Of a DNA stretch of 64,000 nt, positions 23,266 through 34,213 are shown in pieces; position 1 is the first letter of the stretch; every line of letters begins with the position of its first letter. The position numbers and the translations under genes are program-made. The notes beneath the pieces are model-generated. The model saw nothing but the letters and a program-made list of their open reading frames with translations. It was not told the origin of the DNA and searched no databases. Origin of the DNA: Macrotis lagotis (lineage: Eukaryota; Chordata; Mammalia; Peramelemorphia; Peramelidae); contig NC_133663.1 in the NCBI RefSeq assembly GCF_037893015.1, positions 145,595,495-145,659,494 of the forward strand, written 5' to 3'.

Positions 23266-24122
23266 ACCCTCATTTGCGCTGGCTTATCCTAAGACCTTGT
23301 GTTGGGGAGGGGCTGGTTCACAGAGGTTTGGTGTCAGGATCCCTAGAGGCCCTACTCACTGAGTGTAATATCTCCAACTAGCGGTAAGGGAGTGCTGGTT
23401 TCTTTGTCTGGAGTGTCTGTGACCTTGATTGTGGTCCTCTCCCTTAAGCTGGAGGGAGTGTTTGAAGCTGTTAAATACTTTCATCTTAGATAAATAGTGG
23501 TCTATACCTTCAGGTTAGGTGATCACTCTCCCTATTGACAGCTAAGGTGGTTCTGCTGCTCAGACACCTGGGGCAGAGTTAGTCTGTAATGGTGTTTGTT
23601 CTGGGAAGATGCTTTAGCTGAAATAGAGGTGTGGGCTTTGAGTTCCTCCAGACCAGAGGAGCCCATGGATCAATGTCTTCAATTCTCTTTCACAGGAACT
23701 CTCCCTCCAGCACTATCAGTAAGTTCCAGAGTGTCAGCACCATCACTAAAGCCTCTGCTCCCTAACTGACACAAGCCCCAGCAGTGGACCAGGTACTAGG
23801 CCACTACTGATCAAGCTGGTCCACTTCTCGGGCCCTCTGGCCCCCAGTCTCCTGCCCCACTTCTAATCAGGCTAATCCTGGCTGATCCAGGCTCCCAGAC
23901 TCTTACCAGTTCCATGCTCCTGGCAGAGTCCTTCCTCTGCACCAGGACTCTGAAGATCCCAGAAGACAGATCCTAAGGTGAATGTTCTTCTAGCTTTTCT
24001 TTCAGGGTTTTGTCAATCAGATTTCTTTTAAGAGGTTTGTTTCATATTATTTTCAAGGGAAGATCAGGAGACTTTAGAATTGTGCCTGTCTTCTCTTCAT
24101 CATCTAGGCCACAAGTTCAGGC

Positions 24123-25221
24123 CAGTTAGTCTTAAAAATTTTATCAAAGTAATTGTCCAAGAAAGATTTCATGAAGATGCCATTTATATAGTCCAGTAAT
24201 TCTTAAATTACTTCTCTTGTATCTGTTTTCCAGATCATTTGCTTTTTTTCTAATAAGGTATTTTACATGTTCTTTTAATTTTTTATCTTTAATTTTATTT
24301 AGTTTTCCTGTCTTGTATAATCTTCAGTTACTTTTCTTCTTCATCAGTTTTCTTCAGTGACTTTTTGTTCCTCCTCTTCCATTTAGACAATTCTACTTTT
24401 ATGAGAGTTGTTTTTATTCTACTGTTTTTTTTCTATTTAGTCACTTTTATTTTTTATAGAATAGCTTTCTTCAGTTTTTATGCTTACATTTCTAAATTGT
24501 TGACTCTTTTCATAGTTTTCTTATTTCACACAGTTTTTTTTCTCATTTTTTTTCTGCCTCTCCAGCTTTTATTTTAAAATATTTATGAACTTTTCCTAAA
24601 GGAATTTTTGGATTTGAGAACAATTCATATTCATTTTTGGGGATTCACATGAAGGCATTGTAACTTTGTTGTCCTTTTCTGATTTCTTCTTTTACCTTAA
24701 TTGCTTTCCATGGTCAGGATTTTCAGTTTTTATTGTTATTTTTTTAAGTTGAGTTCGATTTCTTGAGTTCTTGAGTAGGCACTGTATAACCTTTTTGCTC
24801 TGAAGGGCAGACTCCTTGTCACTGATTTTGTATATCAGGGGATTTCTGGCTATTGTCTTTTCCATTGCTTTAGTGATGCTCAGCCTAATCATACATGTTG
24901 TGCCCTAGTTTCTGGGTATGACAGTTTGCCTGATGCACTGGGCCTGATGGTCTTATAGCTTCCTTGCTGTGGCACTGACTTACCGAGCTAGAACCTTGGG
25001 GCTTCAGTTGCTGATTTGTCCTATGGCTAGGAGTATCCCACTGGCTTGCGCAGACTCAGACCTCCTTTAACTGTAGTCCCTTTTTATCTAAGTGAGAAAA
25101 TTTTAGCTATCCTGGACTGAAAAATTGTTTCACTCTATTTTTTTGTGAATTTTGTTGCTTCAAAATTCTTCTAGGGGCTTTATCTAACTTTTTCAGCTGT
25201 AGTTTCTATCTATCATGTTTT
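24123..25221 (-). mobile_element. Old L1 C, 5' portion (ORF1 N-terminus and 5'UTR)
   Basis: Continues L1 C on the far side of the L1 A insertion. The first bases repeat the target site 'cagttagtctt'. ORF1 coiled-coil sequence rich in Lys and Glu (minus strand) follows to about 24650, including a short frame at 24692-24892. A 5'UTR runs to about 25221, with 'ctttttatctaagtgagaaaa' and 'gactgaaaaattgtttcac' blocks like those of other L1 5'UTRs here. At 25221 it abuts the 3' end of L1 B. Confidence 0.65.
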
Positions 25222-26373
25222 AGTAAGGTTTTGAATTTTATACTTTTCCCCCCATCCTCCCTTCCCTCCTCCTTCCCCTCCCCACAGAAGACAATCTAAT
25301 AACCTTTAAGTTGTTTCCATGCTATGGATTGGTCAAAATTGAAAGTGTTGAAAGATAAAACATATCCTTGAGGAAAAAATAAAATATTAGACATAGTAAA
25401 AATTATGTAGTACTTAAGAAAAATCTTTTTCTTAAAAAATTGAAGGTAATAATCTTTGGACTTTATTTAAACTCCAATTCGTTCTCTGGATACAGATGGT
25501 ATTCACCATTGCAGATACCCAAAATTGTCCCTGATTATTGCATTGATGGAATGAGCAAATCCATTAAGTCTGATCAGCAACTGAATGATGCTGTTATGGT
25601 GTGCTTCTGTTAGGGTGTTCTTCTGGTTCTGCTCATCTTCTTCAGTACCAATTCATGCATGTCCTTCCAGGTTTGTCTGAAATTCCATCCCACATGGTTT
25701 CTAAAAGAATAATAGTGTTCCATAGTATGCATATAACAAAATTTTTTCGTTCCACAATTGATGGACATCCCCTTGATTTCCAATTCTTTGCTAGTACAAA
25801 CAGAGCTGCTATGAATATTTTTGAACAGTGATGCTTTTACCCATTTTCATGATCTCTTCATGGTATAGATCCAGTAATGGTATTGCTGGATCAAAGGGTT
25901 TGCACATTTTCATTGCTCTGAATTCAGGCATGATTGAAAATTGCTTTATAGAAAGATTAGATCAGTTCACAGCTCCACCAATGCATTAGTAGATTTCCTA
26001 CATCCCTTCTAACATTGATCATTGTCCTTTTTGATCGTATTGGCCAATCTGACAAGTGTGAGGTGCTCAGAGATGATTTAATTTGATTTTCTCTAATCAG
26101 TAATGATTTAGAGAATTTTTTCATATGACTATGGATACCTTTGACTTCATCTTCTGGAAATTGCCTTTGCATATCCTTTAACCCTTTGTCACCTGGGGAA
26201 TGGATTGTTCTACCCAGTTCTCTATATATTTTAGAAATGAATCCTTTTTCAGAAACACTAACTGTAGGTATTGTTTTCCAATTTACTACATTTATTTTGA
26301 TCTTGGTTACAGTGAATTTTTATGCAAAAGCTTTTTAATTTAATGTAATCAAAATTGTCCAGGTTTTTGGTTT

Positions 26374-29028
26374 GTTTTATATTATTGCAAAAATCTTGTT
26401 ATGAGAGTAAATATAATCACCCTGCCCCCAAGAAGATGAGAACCCTCAAGAATAGTGAGAGAGAAGAAAATGTACTTTAGCCTGTGTTCAGGTTCCAATG
26501 ACTCTGTCTCTGGGATGATTTGCCTTCTTTATCATAAGTTCACCAAAGAAATTGCTTCAATATTTTTCCCACAGTTGCTATTACTAGCTGTATTTTCCTC
26601 CACTCTGTTCCTTCCCACTATCATTTATTCTATTTCCTCTCTCTCTCTCTCTCCTTTCACCCTGTACCTGTTCAAAACTGTGTTGTATCTAAGTACCCTC
26701 TCCCAAATCGTCCCTTTCCTCTGTCACCTATTCTCCCCTTCCCTCCCCCAATTCCCCTTATCCAATCCCTTTCTACTCATTTTTCTGTAGGGTATGACAC
26801 CCTATTTCTATACCCTATTAACTGTATATTTTATTTCCTCTCTGTGCCATTTTTGATGAGAATGAAGGCTCACTCATTCCATCTCACTTTCCCGGGTTAC
26901 ACTCCATTGAAAAAGCTTTTTCTTGACTCTTATGCAAAATATCTTAGCCCCTTCTTTCTCTTTCTTTTTTCTTCCTCCCAGTACTTTCCTTTATCACTCT
27001 TAGACTTCATCTTTGTATTATATTATATCATTATAATCAGCTCCTTCCTATGCCTTGTCTATATATGCTCCTTCTAACTATTCTTATAATTGAGAAAGGA
27101 CACATGTTATCAGTTTTTCCTTCCCATGCAGGAATACAAACAGTTCAACATCAGTAAGGTCCTCATAGTAGTCCATCTTGTCCACCCCCTCTATGGTTCA
27201 CCTGAGTCCTATGCTTAGAGGTCAAACTTTCTGTTCAGCTCTTGTTGTTTCAATATTAAAGTTTGAAAGTTTCCTGTTTCATTGAAAATTCAACTTTTCC
27301 TCTGAAAGGGAATGTTTATTTTTTCTGGGTAGTTGATTCTTGGTTGTAAACCTACATCTTTTGCTGTCTGGAATATCATATTCTAATTTCTACAAGCCCT
27401 TAATGTAGATTCTGCCAGATCCTGTGTAAATGAACTATATATCCATAGTAGTTGAATTGTTTCTAGAAATTTTTAGTATTTTCTCTTTTATTTGGAAGTT
27501 TTAGAATTTGGTTATAATATTTATGGAAGTTTTCTTTTGGGATCTCTTTCAGGAGGTGATTGGTGAATTTTTATTTTACTCTCTGCTTCTAGGATCTCAG
27601 GGCAAGTTTGCTGTATTATTTCTTGGAAACTGATGTCTAGACTCTTTTCCTGGTCATGATTTTCAGGTAGTCCAATAATTTTTAAATGATCTCTTCTGGA
27701 TCTTTTTTGAGGTGGGTTGCTTTTGCAATGAGATATTTCACATTTTCTTCTAATTTTTGTTTTTTTTGGGGGGGGAGTTTTATTTCTTCCTGATTTCTTG
27801 CAAAGTTGTTGACTTCCTTAAGTTCCATTCTGCATTTGAAGGAGCTATTTTGTTCAGAGAACTTTTTTAGCTCTTTTTCCAGCTGGCCAATTCTGCTTCT
27901 TAAGGCATTCTTCACCTAAATTGCCTTTGGTTTTACTTTTTTTCCATTTGGCCTAAACTGGTTTTTAGCATATGATTTTCTTCAGTAATTTTTGTATTTC
28001 TTTCACCAAGCTGTTGTTTTGGTTTTCATGATTTATCTGCATAGCTCTCATTTTTCCTCCTAATTTTATCCTCTACCTCCATTAATTGCTTTTCAAAGTC
28101 ATTTTTGAGCTCATTCATAGCTTGAGCCCATTTTCTATTACTCTTGGAGGCTTTGGAAACAGAAGCTTTTAGTGTATCATCTTCTGAATCTTCCACGTCA
28201 TCAAAGTAATTTCTTATGGTTCATATTCTTCTTTTTCTTTTGTTTGTTCCTTTCCTCAGTCTATCACTGATTTACCACACTTCCAAAACTTTGTGGAGTT
28301 TTTAGGACACCTAGCACACCTCACTCGGACATTAATTCCTCCAAGGTCTTATGAGAGTCTCTGACTGCTTTCTTGCCTGTGCTTTGATATGTGGATGATC
28401 AGAGGTGCTGCCTTCTGCCCTGGAGCTGTGAGGAAAGTTCCTGTTTGACTATGATAGAATGGGAGCCCAAAGTGCAACCTGGATCTGAGTGTGGGAAAAC
28501 AATAGAGTTGTACCGCAGGGAGACCAGAGAGACATCTGCAGTCTTCCCCACACCCTTATGCTCTGTGAGCTTCACTCTAGTGGTGAAGGTGGGCTTCTCC
28601 AAGTCCCTCTTCTAGTTCTCACCGCAGAGCTGCTCTCAGGCAAGCGCTCACTCCGCAGTCACTCCAGTGTGGCAGAGTTCTCTCACCACCCCTTCAAGCT
28701 GTTCTTGGTGATCCCTTATCCAGCAAATCTAGAAACCATCCCACCTCTGTCACCAACCCAGGCCACTCCAGGGATCTAGCACTCAGCTGGCTATGTTCGC
28801 TGCTGTTTTTTCTAACCCCCCAGTCCTTGTCCAGGCTTGGTGAAACAGACCTTTCCTGTGGAAATTCTAAGTTGTCTTGCACTGTGAAATTGTATCAGTC
28901 AGTCTTTCTGTGGGCTCTGACCCACTAAATTTTGGCTATAGTCATAATTTGACAGCTTTTGGAGGTTTTTGGAGAACCAATTTCTATGAATTACTGCCTT
29001 CATACCTCCATCTTGGCTCCACTACATC
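26374..29028 (-). mobile_element. HAL1-like ORF1-only element, copy 2, inserted in L1 B
   Basis: A 2.65-kb element in the minus orientation with its own 5'UTR (about 28240-29028), ORF1 (about 27240-28235) and a pyrimidine-rich (on plus) 3' region ending at 26374. There is no ORF2 sequence. The site duplication 'ttggttt' occurs at 26367-26373 and 29029-29035, and L1 B ORF2 is continuous once the insert is removed. The 5' start carries 'gagccaagatgga', like the L1 head at 34.2 kb. Flanking duplication plus a full 5' end make it a complete retrotransposed unit and not a deleted L1. Confidence 0.78.
27240..28235 (-). pseudogene. ORF1 of HAL1-like copy 2, broken
   Basis: The reading frame is that of L1 ORF1. 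A leader with Asp/Glu-rich sequence and 'SNRKWAQAMNELKNDFEKQL' lies at about 28090-28200, followed by a coiled coil with 'LRSRIGQLEKELKKFSEQNS' at 27682-27915. The RRM/CTD lies near 27400-27600, and the basic C-terminus towards 27240. Stops and indels break it. In half-LINEs ORF1p is the only protein, so the element would depend on L1 ORF2p in trans. Confidence 0.65.
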
Positions 29029-29771
29029 TTGGTTTTAATTGTGTTCTCCATTTTTTCCTTTGTCATAAACTCCTTCCTTTTCCATAGATCTGAGAAGTAA
29101 ACTATTTGTTGTTCTCCTAGTTTGCTTATCATATTGTCTTTTATGTCTAAATCCTGAATTCATTTTGATCTTATTTTGCTATCATAGGGTGTGAGATGTT
29201 GGTCTAATCCAAGTTTCATCCATACTAACTTCTAATTTTCCCAAGAGTTTTTTTATCAAAAAAAAGAGTTCCCTCCCAGAGGCTGGGCTGTTTGGGTATA
29301 TCAAACAGCAGTTTACTATAACCATTTCCTGCTTTATATTTTGTACTTAGTCTGTTCCACTGATCTACCACTCTTAGCCACTACCAAACAGTTTTCGTGA
29401 CTGATGTTTTTTTTTATGTAATTTTAGATCTGGTGAGGCTAAGCTACTTTCTTTTGCACTTCTTTCATGACATTGCTTGTTATTTTTAACTTCTTGTTTC
29501 TCCATATGAATTTAGTTACTATTTTTTTAGCTCATTAACGTAATTTTTTGGAAGTTTGATTGGTAAGGCACTAAATAAGTAATTTAATTTAGGTAGAATT
29601 GTAGTTTTTATTATGTTAGCTCGGCCTATCCACGAGCAGCTGATATTTGTCCAGTTATTTAAATCAAAGTTTATATATGTGAAGAGTGTTTTATTGTTGT
29701 TTTCATAGAGTTTCTGAGTCTGTCTTGACAGATAAACTCTCAAGTACTTGATATTGTCTGAAGTTATTTTA

Positions 29772-29933
29772 TTTTATTTTTTATTTTATTTTATTTTTTC
29801 AAGGCAATGGAGTTAAGTGGTTTGCCCAAGGCCACATGACTATGTAATTATTATGTGTCTGAGGCTGCATTTGAACTCAGGTATGCCTGACTCCAAGGTC
29901 AGTGCTCTATCCACAGTGCCACCTAGACACCCA
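29772..29933 (-). mobile_element. WSINE1-type SINE inside L1 B
   Basis: Antisense copy with a T/A-rich tail of TTTTA units, then 'caaggcaatggagttaagtg', 'gcccaaggccacatgac' and 'gccacctagacaccc'. The target duplication is 'tctgaagttatttta' (29757-29771) and 'tctgaggttatttta' (29934-29948), 15 bases with one difference. Confidence 0.95.
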
Positions 29934-30729
29934 TCTGAGGTTATTTTAAATGGGATCTCTCTCTTTCTATCTCTTACTGCTGTATCTTGATAGTAATATA
30001 TAGAAATGCTGAGGATGCATAGTCTTGTGACTTTGCTAGTGTTGCTAATTGTTTCAAGTACTTTTTTAGATGATTTTTTTAAGAGTTCTCTAGGTTAACT
30101 AACATGTATTCTGCAAAGAGTGAGAGTTTTGTTACTTCTTTCCCAATCCTATATCCTTCAATTTCTTTTTTCCTTTCTTATTGTTGAAGCTAGCATTTCT
30201 AATACAATACTGAACAATAGTGGTGATGTTGAGTATCATTGTTTCACACGTGATCTTTTTGGTAATGCCTCTAGCTTATCCCCATTGCATATAATGCTTG
30301 CTCATGGTTACAGATAAATACTGCTTCTCATTCTAAGGAACAATTCTACTGTCTCTAGTGTTTTTAGAAGGAATGGGGGCTGTACTTTGTCAAAGGCTTT
30401 TTCAGCATCTGTTGAGATAATCATACGATTTCTGTTAGGTTTGTTATTGATATAGTCAATTATATTGATAGTTTTCCTAACATTGAAGCAACTTTGTATT
30501 GTTGGGACAAATCATACTTGGTCAAAGTGTGTTATCCTAGGGATAACTTGCTGTAATCACTTTTCTAAGATATTATTTAAGATTTTTTGCTTCCATATTG
30601 ATTGGAGAAATTGGTCTATGATATTCTTTCTTTTTTTGGACTCTTCCTGATTTAGGGATCATCACCATACTGGTGTCATAGAAGGAGTAAGGCAACATTC
30701 CATCTTCACCAATTTTTTCAAAGTGTTTA

Positions 30730-30900
30730 TTTTTTATTTTGTAATTTTTTTAGTGTTTTTTTTGGTAAGGTAATGGGCTTAAGTGGCTTACCCAAGGTCA
30801 CACAGCTAGGTAATCATTAAGTGTCTGAGAGAAGATTTGAATTCAAGCACTCCTGACTCCAGGGCCAGTGCTCTATTCACTGTACCACCTTACCACCCCC
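30730..30900 (-). mobile_element. WSINE1-type SINE inside L1 B
   Basis: Antisense copy: T-rich tail, 'ggtaatgggcttaagtggct', 'cacacagctaggtaatcatt', and a head ending 'ccaccttaccaccccc'. It interrupts L1 ORF2. The flanks are 'aaagtgttta' (30720-30729) and 'aaagtattta' (30901-30910), a 10-base duplication with one change. Confidence 0.95.
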
Positions 30901-30950
30901 AAAGTATTTATACAGAATTGGAACCAATTGGTCCTTAAATGTTTGATAGA

Positions 30951-31110
30951 GGGTCAGCTAGGTGACACAGTTAATAGAACACTGGCCCTGGATATTAGGA
31001 ACATCTATGTTCAAATCCAGCCTCAGATACTTAATAATTACTTAGCTGTGTAACCTTGGGCAAATCACTTAACCCCATTGCATTAAATAAATCAAAAATT
31101 TAATTTTTTT
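30951..31110 (+). mobile_element. WSINE1-type SINE at the 5' end of L1 B
   Basis: Sense copy with 'gggtcagctaggtgacacag', a diverged middle ('ggatattaggaacatctatg'), the B box 'gttcaaatcc' and an AT-rich tail. It is more diverged than its right-hand neighbour and lies where L1 B ends. No duplication was seen. Confidence 0.88.
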
Positions 31111-31124
31111 AAAAAGGAAATTAA

Positions 31125-31272
31125 GGGACAGCTAGGTGGTGTAGTGGATAAAACATTGGCCTTGGAGTCAGGAGTACCTGGGTTCAAATCTGGTCTCAGA
31201 CACTTAATAATTACCTAGCTGTGTGGCCTTGGGCAAGCCACTTAACTCTGTTTGCCTTGCAAAAACCTAAAA
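31125..31272 (+). mobile_element. Young WSINE1-type SINE in the tail of another SINE
   Basis: A well-preserved sense copy: 'gggacagctaggtggtgtag', 'ctggggttcaaatct'-type B box region, 'cctagctgtgtggccttggg' and an 'aaaaacctaaaaa' tail. Perfect 14-base flanking duplication 'aaaaaggaaattaa' at 31111-31124 and 31273-31286. It landed in the A-rich tail of the SINE at 30951, so it is the younger of the two. Confidence 0.96.
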
Positions 31273-31286
31273 AAAAAGGAAATTAA

Positions 31287-31983
31287 ACTAGCACAGGCAA
31301 TTTCTTGGTTTCTTTATGACAACTTGGTTCTGCCCAGCATGTTTCTTGTAATGGAAACTATTATTATTATTTAGCACTATTAACACTTTCAGAGTGTATG
31401 TATCTTTATCTCAAAGACAAAGATTTCTGTCTTATACACATTTTATTCTTAAATATTACAAATAAGGTACACATTGTGACAGAAAGAAAATGCATGTGGC
31501 AAATGTTTGGCCTAACAGAAGCCTACTTTTTTCTTATTTGTATCCTTTAACTAATGGAGAGGATAATGTGTATCGATCCTTTATCAAAGCAAATCAACCA
31601 TCATTATTGGGACCTCTGCTCTTAATGTAAAACTTTTCTTTTGATAGGAGCTATGAGTGCCTCAGACAGTAATTGTTGAGGAATATCAACCAGTGAAGAT
31701 TTCCCACTACTTATCATCTTAGAAAAGGTGACTAAGGCTGTGACTAGCAGATATCCACAGATAGTATGTCTTTGATAAGACTTGAACTGAGGTGATACAC
31801 ACAATCCAGTTCTTTGACCCTGAACCAAGGTGATTCATGTATAAATCTTAGAAATCATAAATAAAACATATTGCTTTAGAGATTTTGACCAAAACCTAAT
31901 TTATCAAATGGAAGATTTATAGTGCTGTACATTTGTGGAAAATTGTGATTTCCTCTGATTTCATTGCGCTTTGAGATATATTT
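31287..31983. other. Non-coding sequence, nothing recognised
   Basis: About 700 bases without a recognised repeat. A 68-codon minus-strand frame at 31622-31828 has no recognisable motif. This may be original host DNA between insertions. Confidence 0.45.
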
Positions 31984-31999
31984 AAAAGTTCTAAAGAAG

Positions 32000-33093
32000 T
32001 CTGGGAAACAATCTTCACAACCAGGAGTTGTGAAGTTCTCATTTCTAAAATACAGAGAAAATTGAATAAAATTTTAAAAATCACAAGTATTCTCCAATTG
32101 ATAAATGGTTAATGGATATGAACAAACAATTTTCAAATGAGGAAATTAAAACTATATATTTATATATAATCATATGCATAAATGCTCCAAATCATCATTG
32201 ATTAGAGAAGTACAAATTAAAACAACAATGAGGATCATCTTGCATCTATTAGATTAGGCAAGATGAGAAAAAGGGAAGATGATCAATGTTGGATTGGTTG
32301 AGGGAGGATTGTAACATTGATGTATTGCTGGTGGAGTTGTGATCATATCCAAACTTTCTGAGAGCAACATGAAACTATACCCAAAGAGCAACAAAGCTAT
32401 TCATACCCTTTGACCTACCAATTATTGGTCTATATCCAGAAAAAATTATAAAAAAAATAGGAAAAGTCCTACATGCTTTAAAGTATTCATAGCAGCTCTT
32501 TTTGTAGAGGCAAAGAACTGCAAATTGAGGAGATGGCCATCAATTGGGGAATGGCTAAACAAGTTATGGTACATTTATATATGGAATACTATTGTTGCAT
32601 AAGAAACCAGAAAAGGTCAGACTCTAGTGAAGAATGGAATGACTTGCAGGATCTGATGTTGAGTGAAGGGGTATAGAACCAAGAGAAAAATATACATATG
32701 AAAACAACCTTATGACATGAAGAACCTTGATAGAATCAGCTCCTCTCATCAGCCAAGAGTGTTAAGACAACTGCATTTGGCTGGTTATGGACTATATTAT
32801 CCCTAACCAGAGGAAGAAAAACAAAACAAAACAAAAGACACAAGGAAAAAAAAGCCCTTCCAAATCTGATGAACACTTTATAAAAAATTATCTCCTGGGT
32901 ATCTCTTTCCCTTAATCATAATTTGTCATGCTAAAAATTAATTTGTAAACATGTTTAACAAAATATGAATGTAAAATGCTAACCTGATTGTTCTCTGCTG
33001 AGAGAAGGGGGATGGGAAAGGAGTGGGGAAGGAAATTTTGTAACTTGGAAATATGCATGTATATATAGATGAAAATAAATAAATAAATCTTTA
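32000..33093 (+). mobile_element. 5'-truncated L1 tail with perfect TSD
   Basis: About 1.1 kb of L1 3' end: the ORF2 C-terminus from the 'WETIF...SDK'-like region through 'FDLPIIGLYPEK'-like and 'CHQLGNG'-like segments, then a long 3'UTR with 'gagagaagggggatgggaaa' and an AAAT-rich tail. The 16-base duplication 'aaaagttctaaagaag' at 31984-31999 and 33094-33109 is perfect. Its 3'UTR differs from the L1 A/E type, so it belongs to another subfamily. No frame is intact. Confidence 0.92.
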
Positions 33094-34213
33094 AAAAGTT
33101 CTAAAGAAGCTATAATCAGTTGTACCAGATATAAAATTATTGAGTGACAATCATCAAGTCATTAAATGACATCATCCATTGTGACAGTCTTGCTAAGAAT
33201 TAGCATTGTGGATAAGTGGAAAAGTTTTAGAACAAGTGAAATAGTTTTTAATGACTATGCTAAGCCACTGTTTGATAAACCAAAGATTCTGTCTTCTAGG
33301 ATAAGAATTCACTCTTTGATTAAAAAAAATGCTGGGAAAACTAGAAGAAAATATGACAGAAACTAGGCATAGTCCAATATCATGCTACTTATACCAAGAT
33401 AAGACTGAAATGGCTGCAGGATTTAAACATAAAAGCTGATATCATAAATCAATTGGGAGTCCATGGAAGAATTTATATGTCTTTGGAATGGTGATTAGTT
33501 TATGACCAAAGAGAAGATAGAGAAAATAATAAATTGCAAAATGGATAACTCTGATTACATTAAATTAAAAATCTTCTGCACAAACAAAACCAATGCAAAT
33601 AAGATTAAAAAGAATATAATCAGTTGGGAAACAATTTTTACAACTAATGTTTCTGACAAATTACTCATTTTTGAAATATATATAAAACAGTTAAATTTAT
33701 TTAAAAAAAGCAAATCATACCTTAATCGATAAAGAAGCAAAGGATATGAACAAGCATCATTCAGATGAATAAGTTAAAATTATTTCTAGTCATATGAAAA
33801 TATTCTTCAAGTCAGTATTGAATAGAGCTCTGAGGTACAATCTCACATCTACCAGAATGGCTAAAATGACAAAACAGGGAAATGATCAATATTGGAAAGG
33901 ATGTTGACAACTGGGACACTAATTCACTTTAAGTGATCCAACCTTTCTGGAAAACAATTTGGAACTATGCCCAAATGTCAATAAAATTGTCCATATCCAT
34001 TGAACTAGTAATACTATTACTTGGTCTGTATCCCAAAGAGATCATTAAAAAGGAGGAAAAAGACCCACATGTACAAAAATGTTTCTCAGCTCTTTTTGTA
34101 GTGGCAAAGATTTGGAAATTAAGGGAATGTACCGTAACTGGGGGATGGCTGAAGTACTTATGATATAATACATGATTGTTATTGAGTACTATTTTTCTGT
34201 AAGAAATCATGAT

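Larger units (their letters stand above)
17412..24122 (-). mobile_element. Full-length L1 (L1 A) inserted into L1 C
   Basis: A complete L1 of about 6.7 kb on the minus strand. From its 3' end: a (CAA)n tail (17412-17433), a 3'UTR with the C-rich 'ccttcccccacccccc' block, ORF2 (17700-21583), inter-ORF DNA with a tandem duplication, ORF1 (about 22280-23265), and a GC-richer 5'UTR to 24122. The host L1 C carries 'cagttattctt' at 17401-17411 and 'cagttagtctt' at 24123-24133, a target-site duplication with one mismatch. ORF1 and ORF2 both have stops and frameshifts, and the RT active site is mutated, so the copy is dead. It is the best-preserved complete L1 in the window. Confidence 0.85.
25222..30950 (-). 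mobile_element. 5'-truncated L1 (L1 B), split by a HAL1-like element and SINEs
   Basis: Minus-strand L1 whose 3'UTR starts at about 25222 with a C-rich block. ORF2 C-terminal sequence follows to 26373, then a 2.65-kb HAL1-like insertion (26374-29028). ORF2 resumes at 29029 and runs through RT to about 30950. SINEs sit at 29772-29933 and 30730-30900, and a third at 30951 abuts the truncated end. Frames such as 25957-26172 ('MQRQFPEDEVKGIHSHMKKF') and 29519-29743 are pieces of one decayed ORF2. The active site at about 30107-30115 reads FAEY. EN, ORF1 and the 5'UTR are missing through 5' truncation. Confidence 0.85.

Noticed and set aside
26455..27077. Plus-strand frames of 111 and 77 codons with Phe/Leu/Ser-rich, transmembrane-like sequence
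   Set aside because: They run antisense to the 3' region of HAL1-like copy 2, whose purine-rich strand gives stop-poor, hydrophobic antisense frames.
28391..28882. Four overlapping frames of 62-96 codons in a GC-richer patch
   Set aside because: The patch is the 5'UTR of HAL1-like copy 2. Frames occur on both strands, and none is shared with the 5'UTR of copy 4 by eye.
31125..31272. A tRNA gene, because of A-box and B-box-like words such as 'gttcaaatc'
   Set aside because: The tRNA-like part is the head of a SINE. No cloverleaf with paired acceptor and anticodon stems was seen, and the same word recurs in every SINE.
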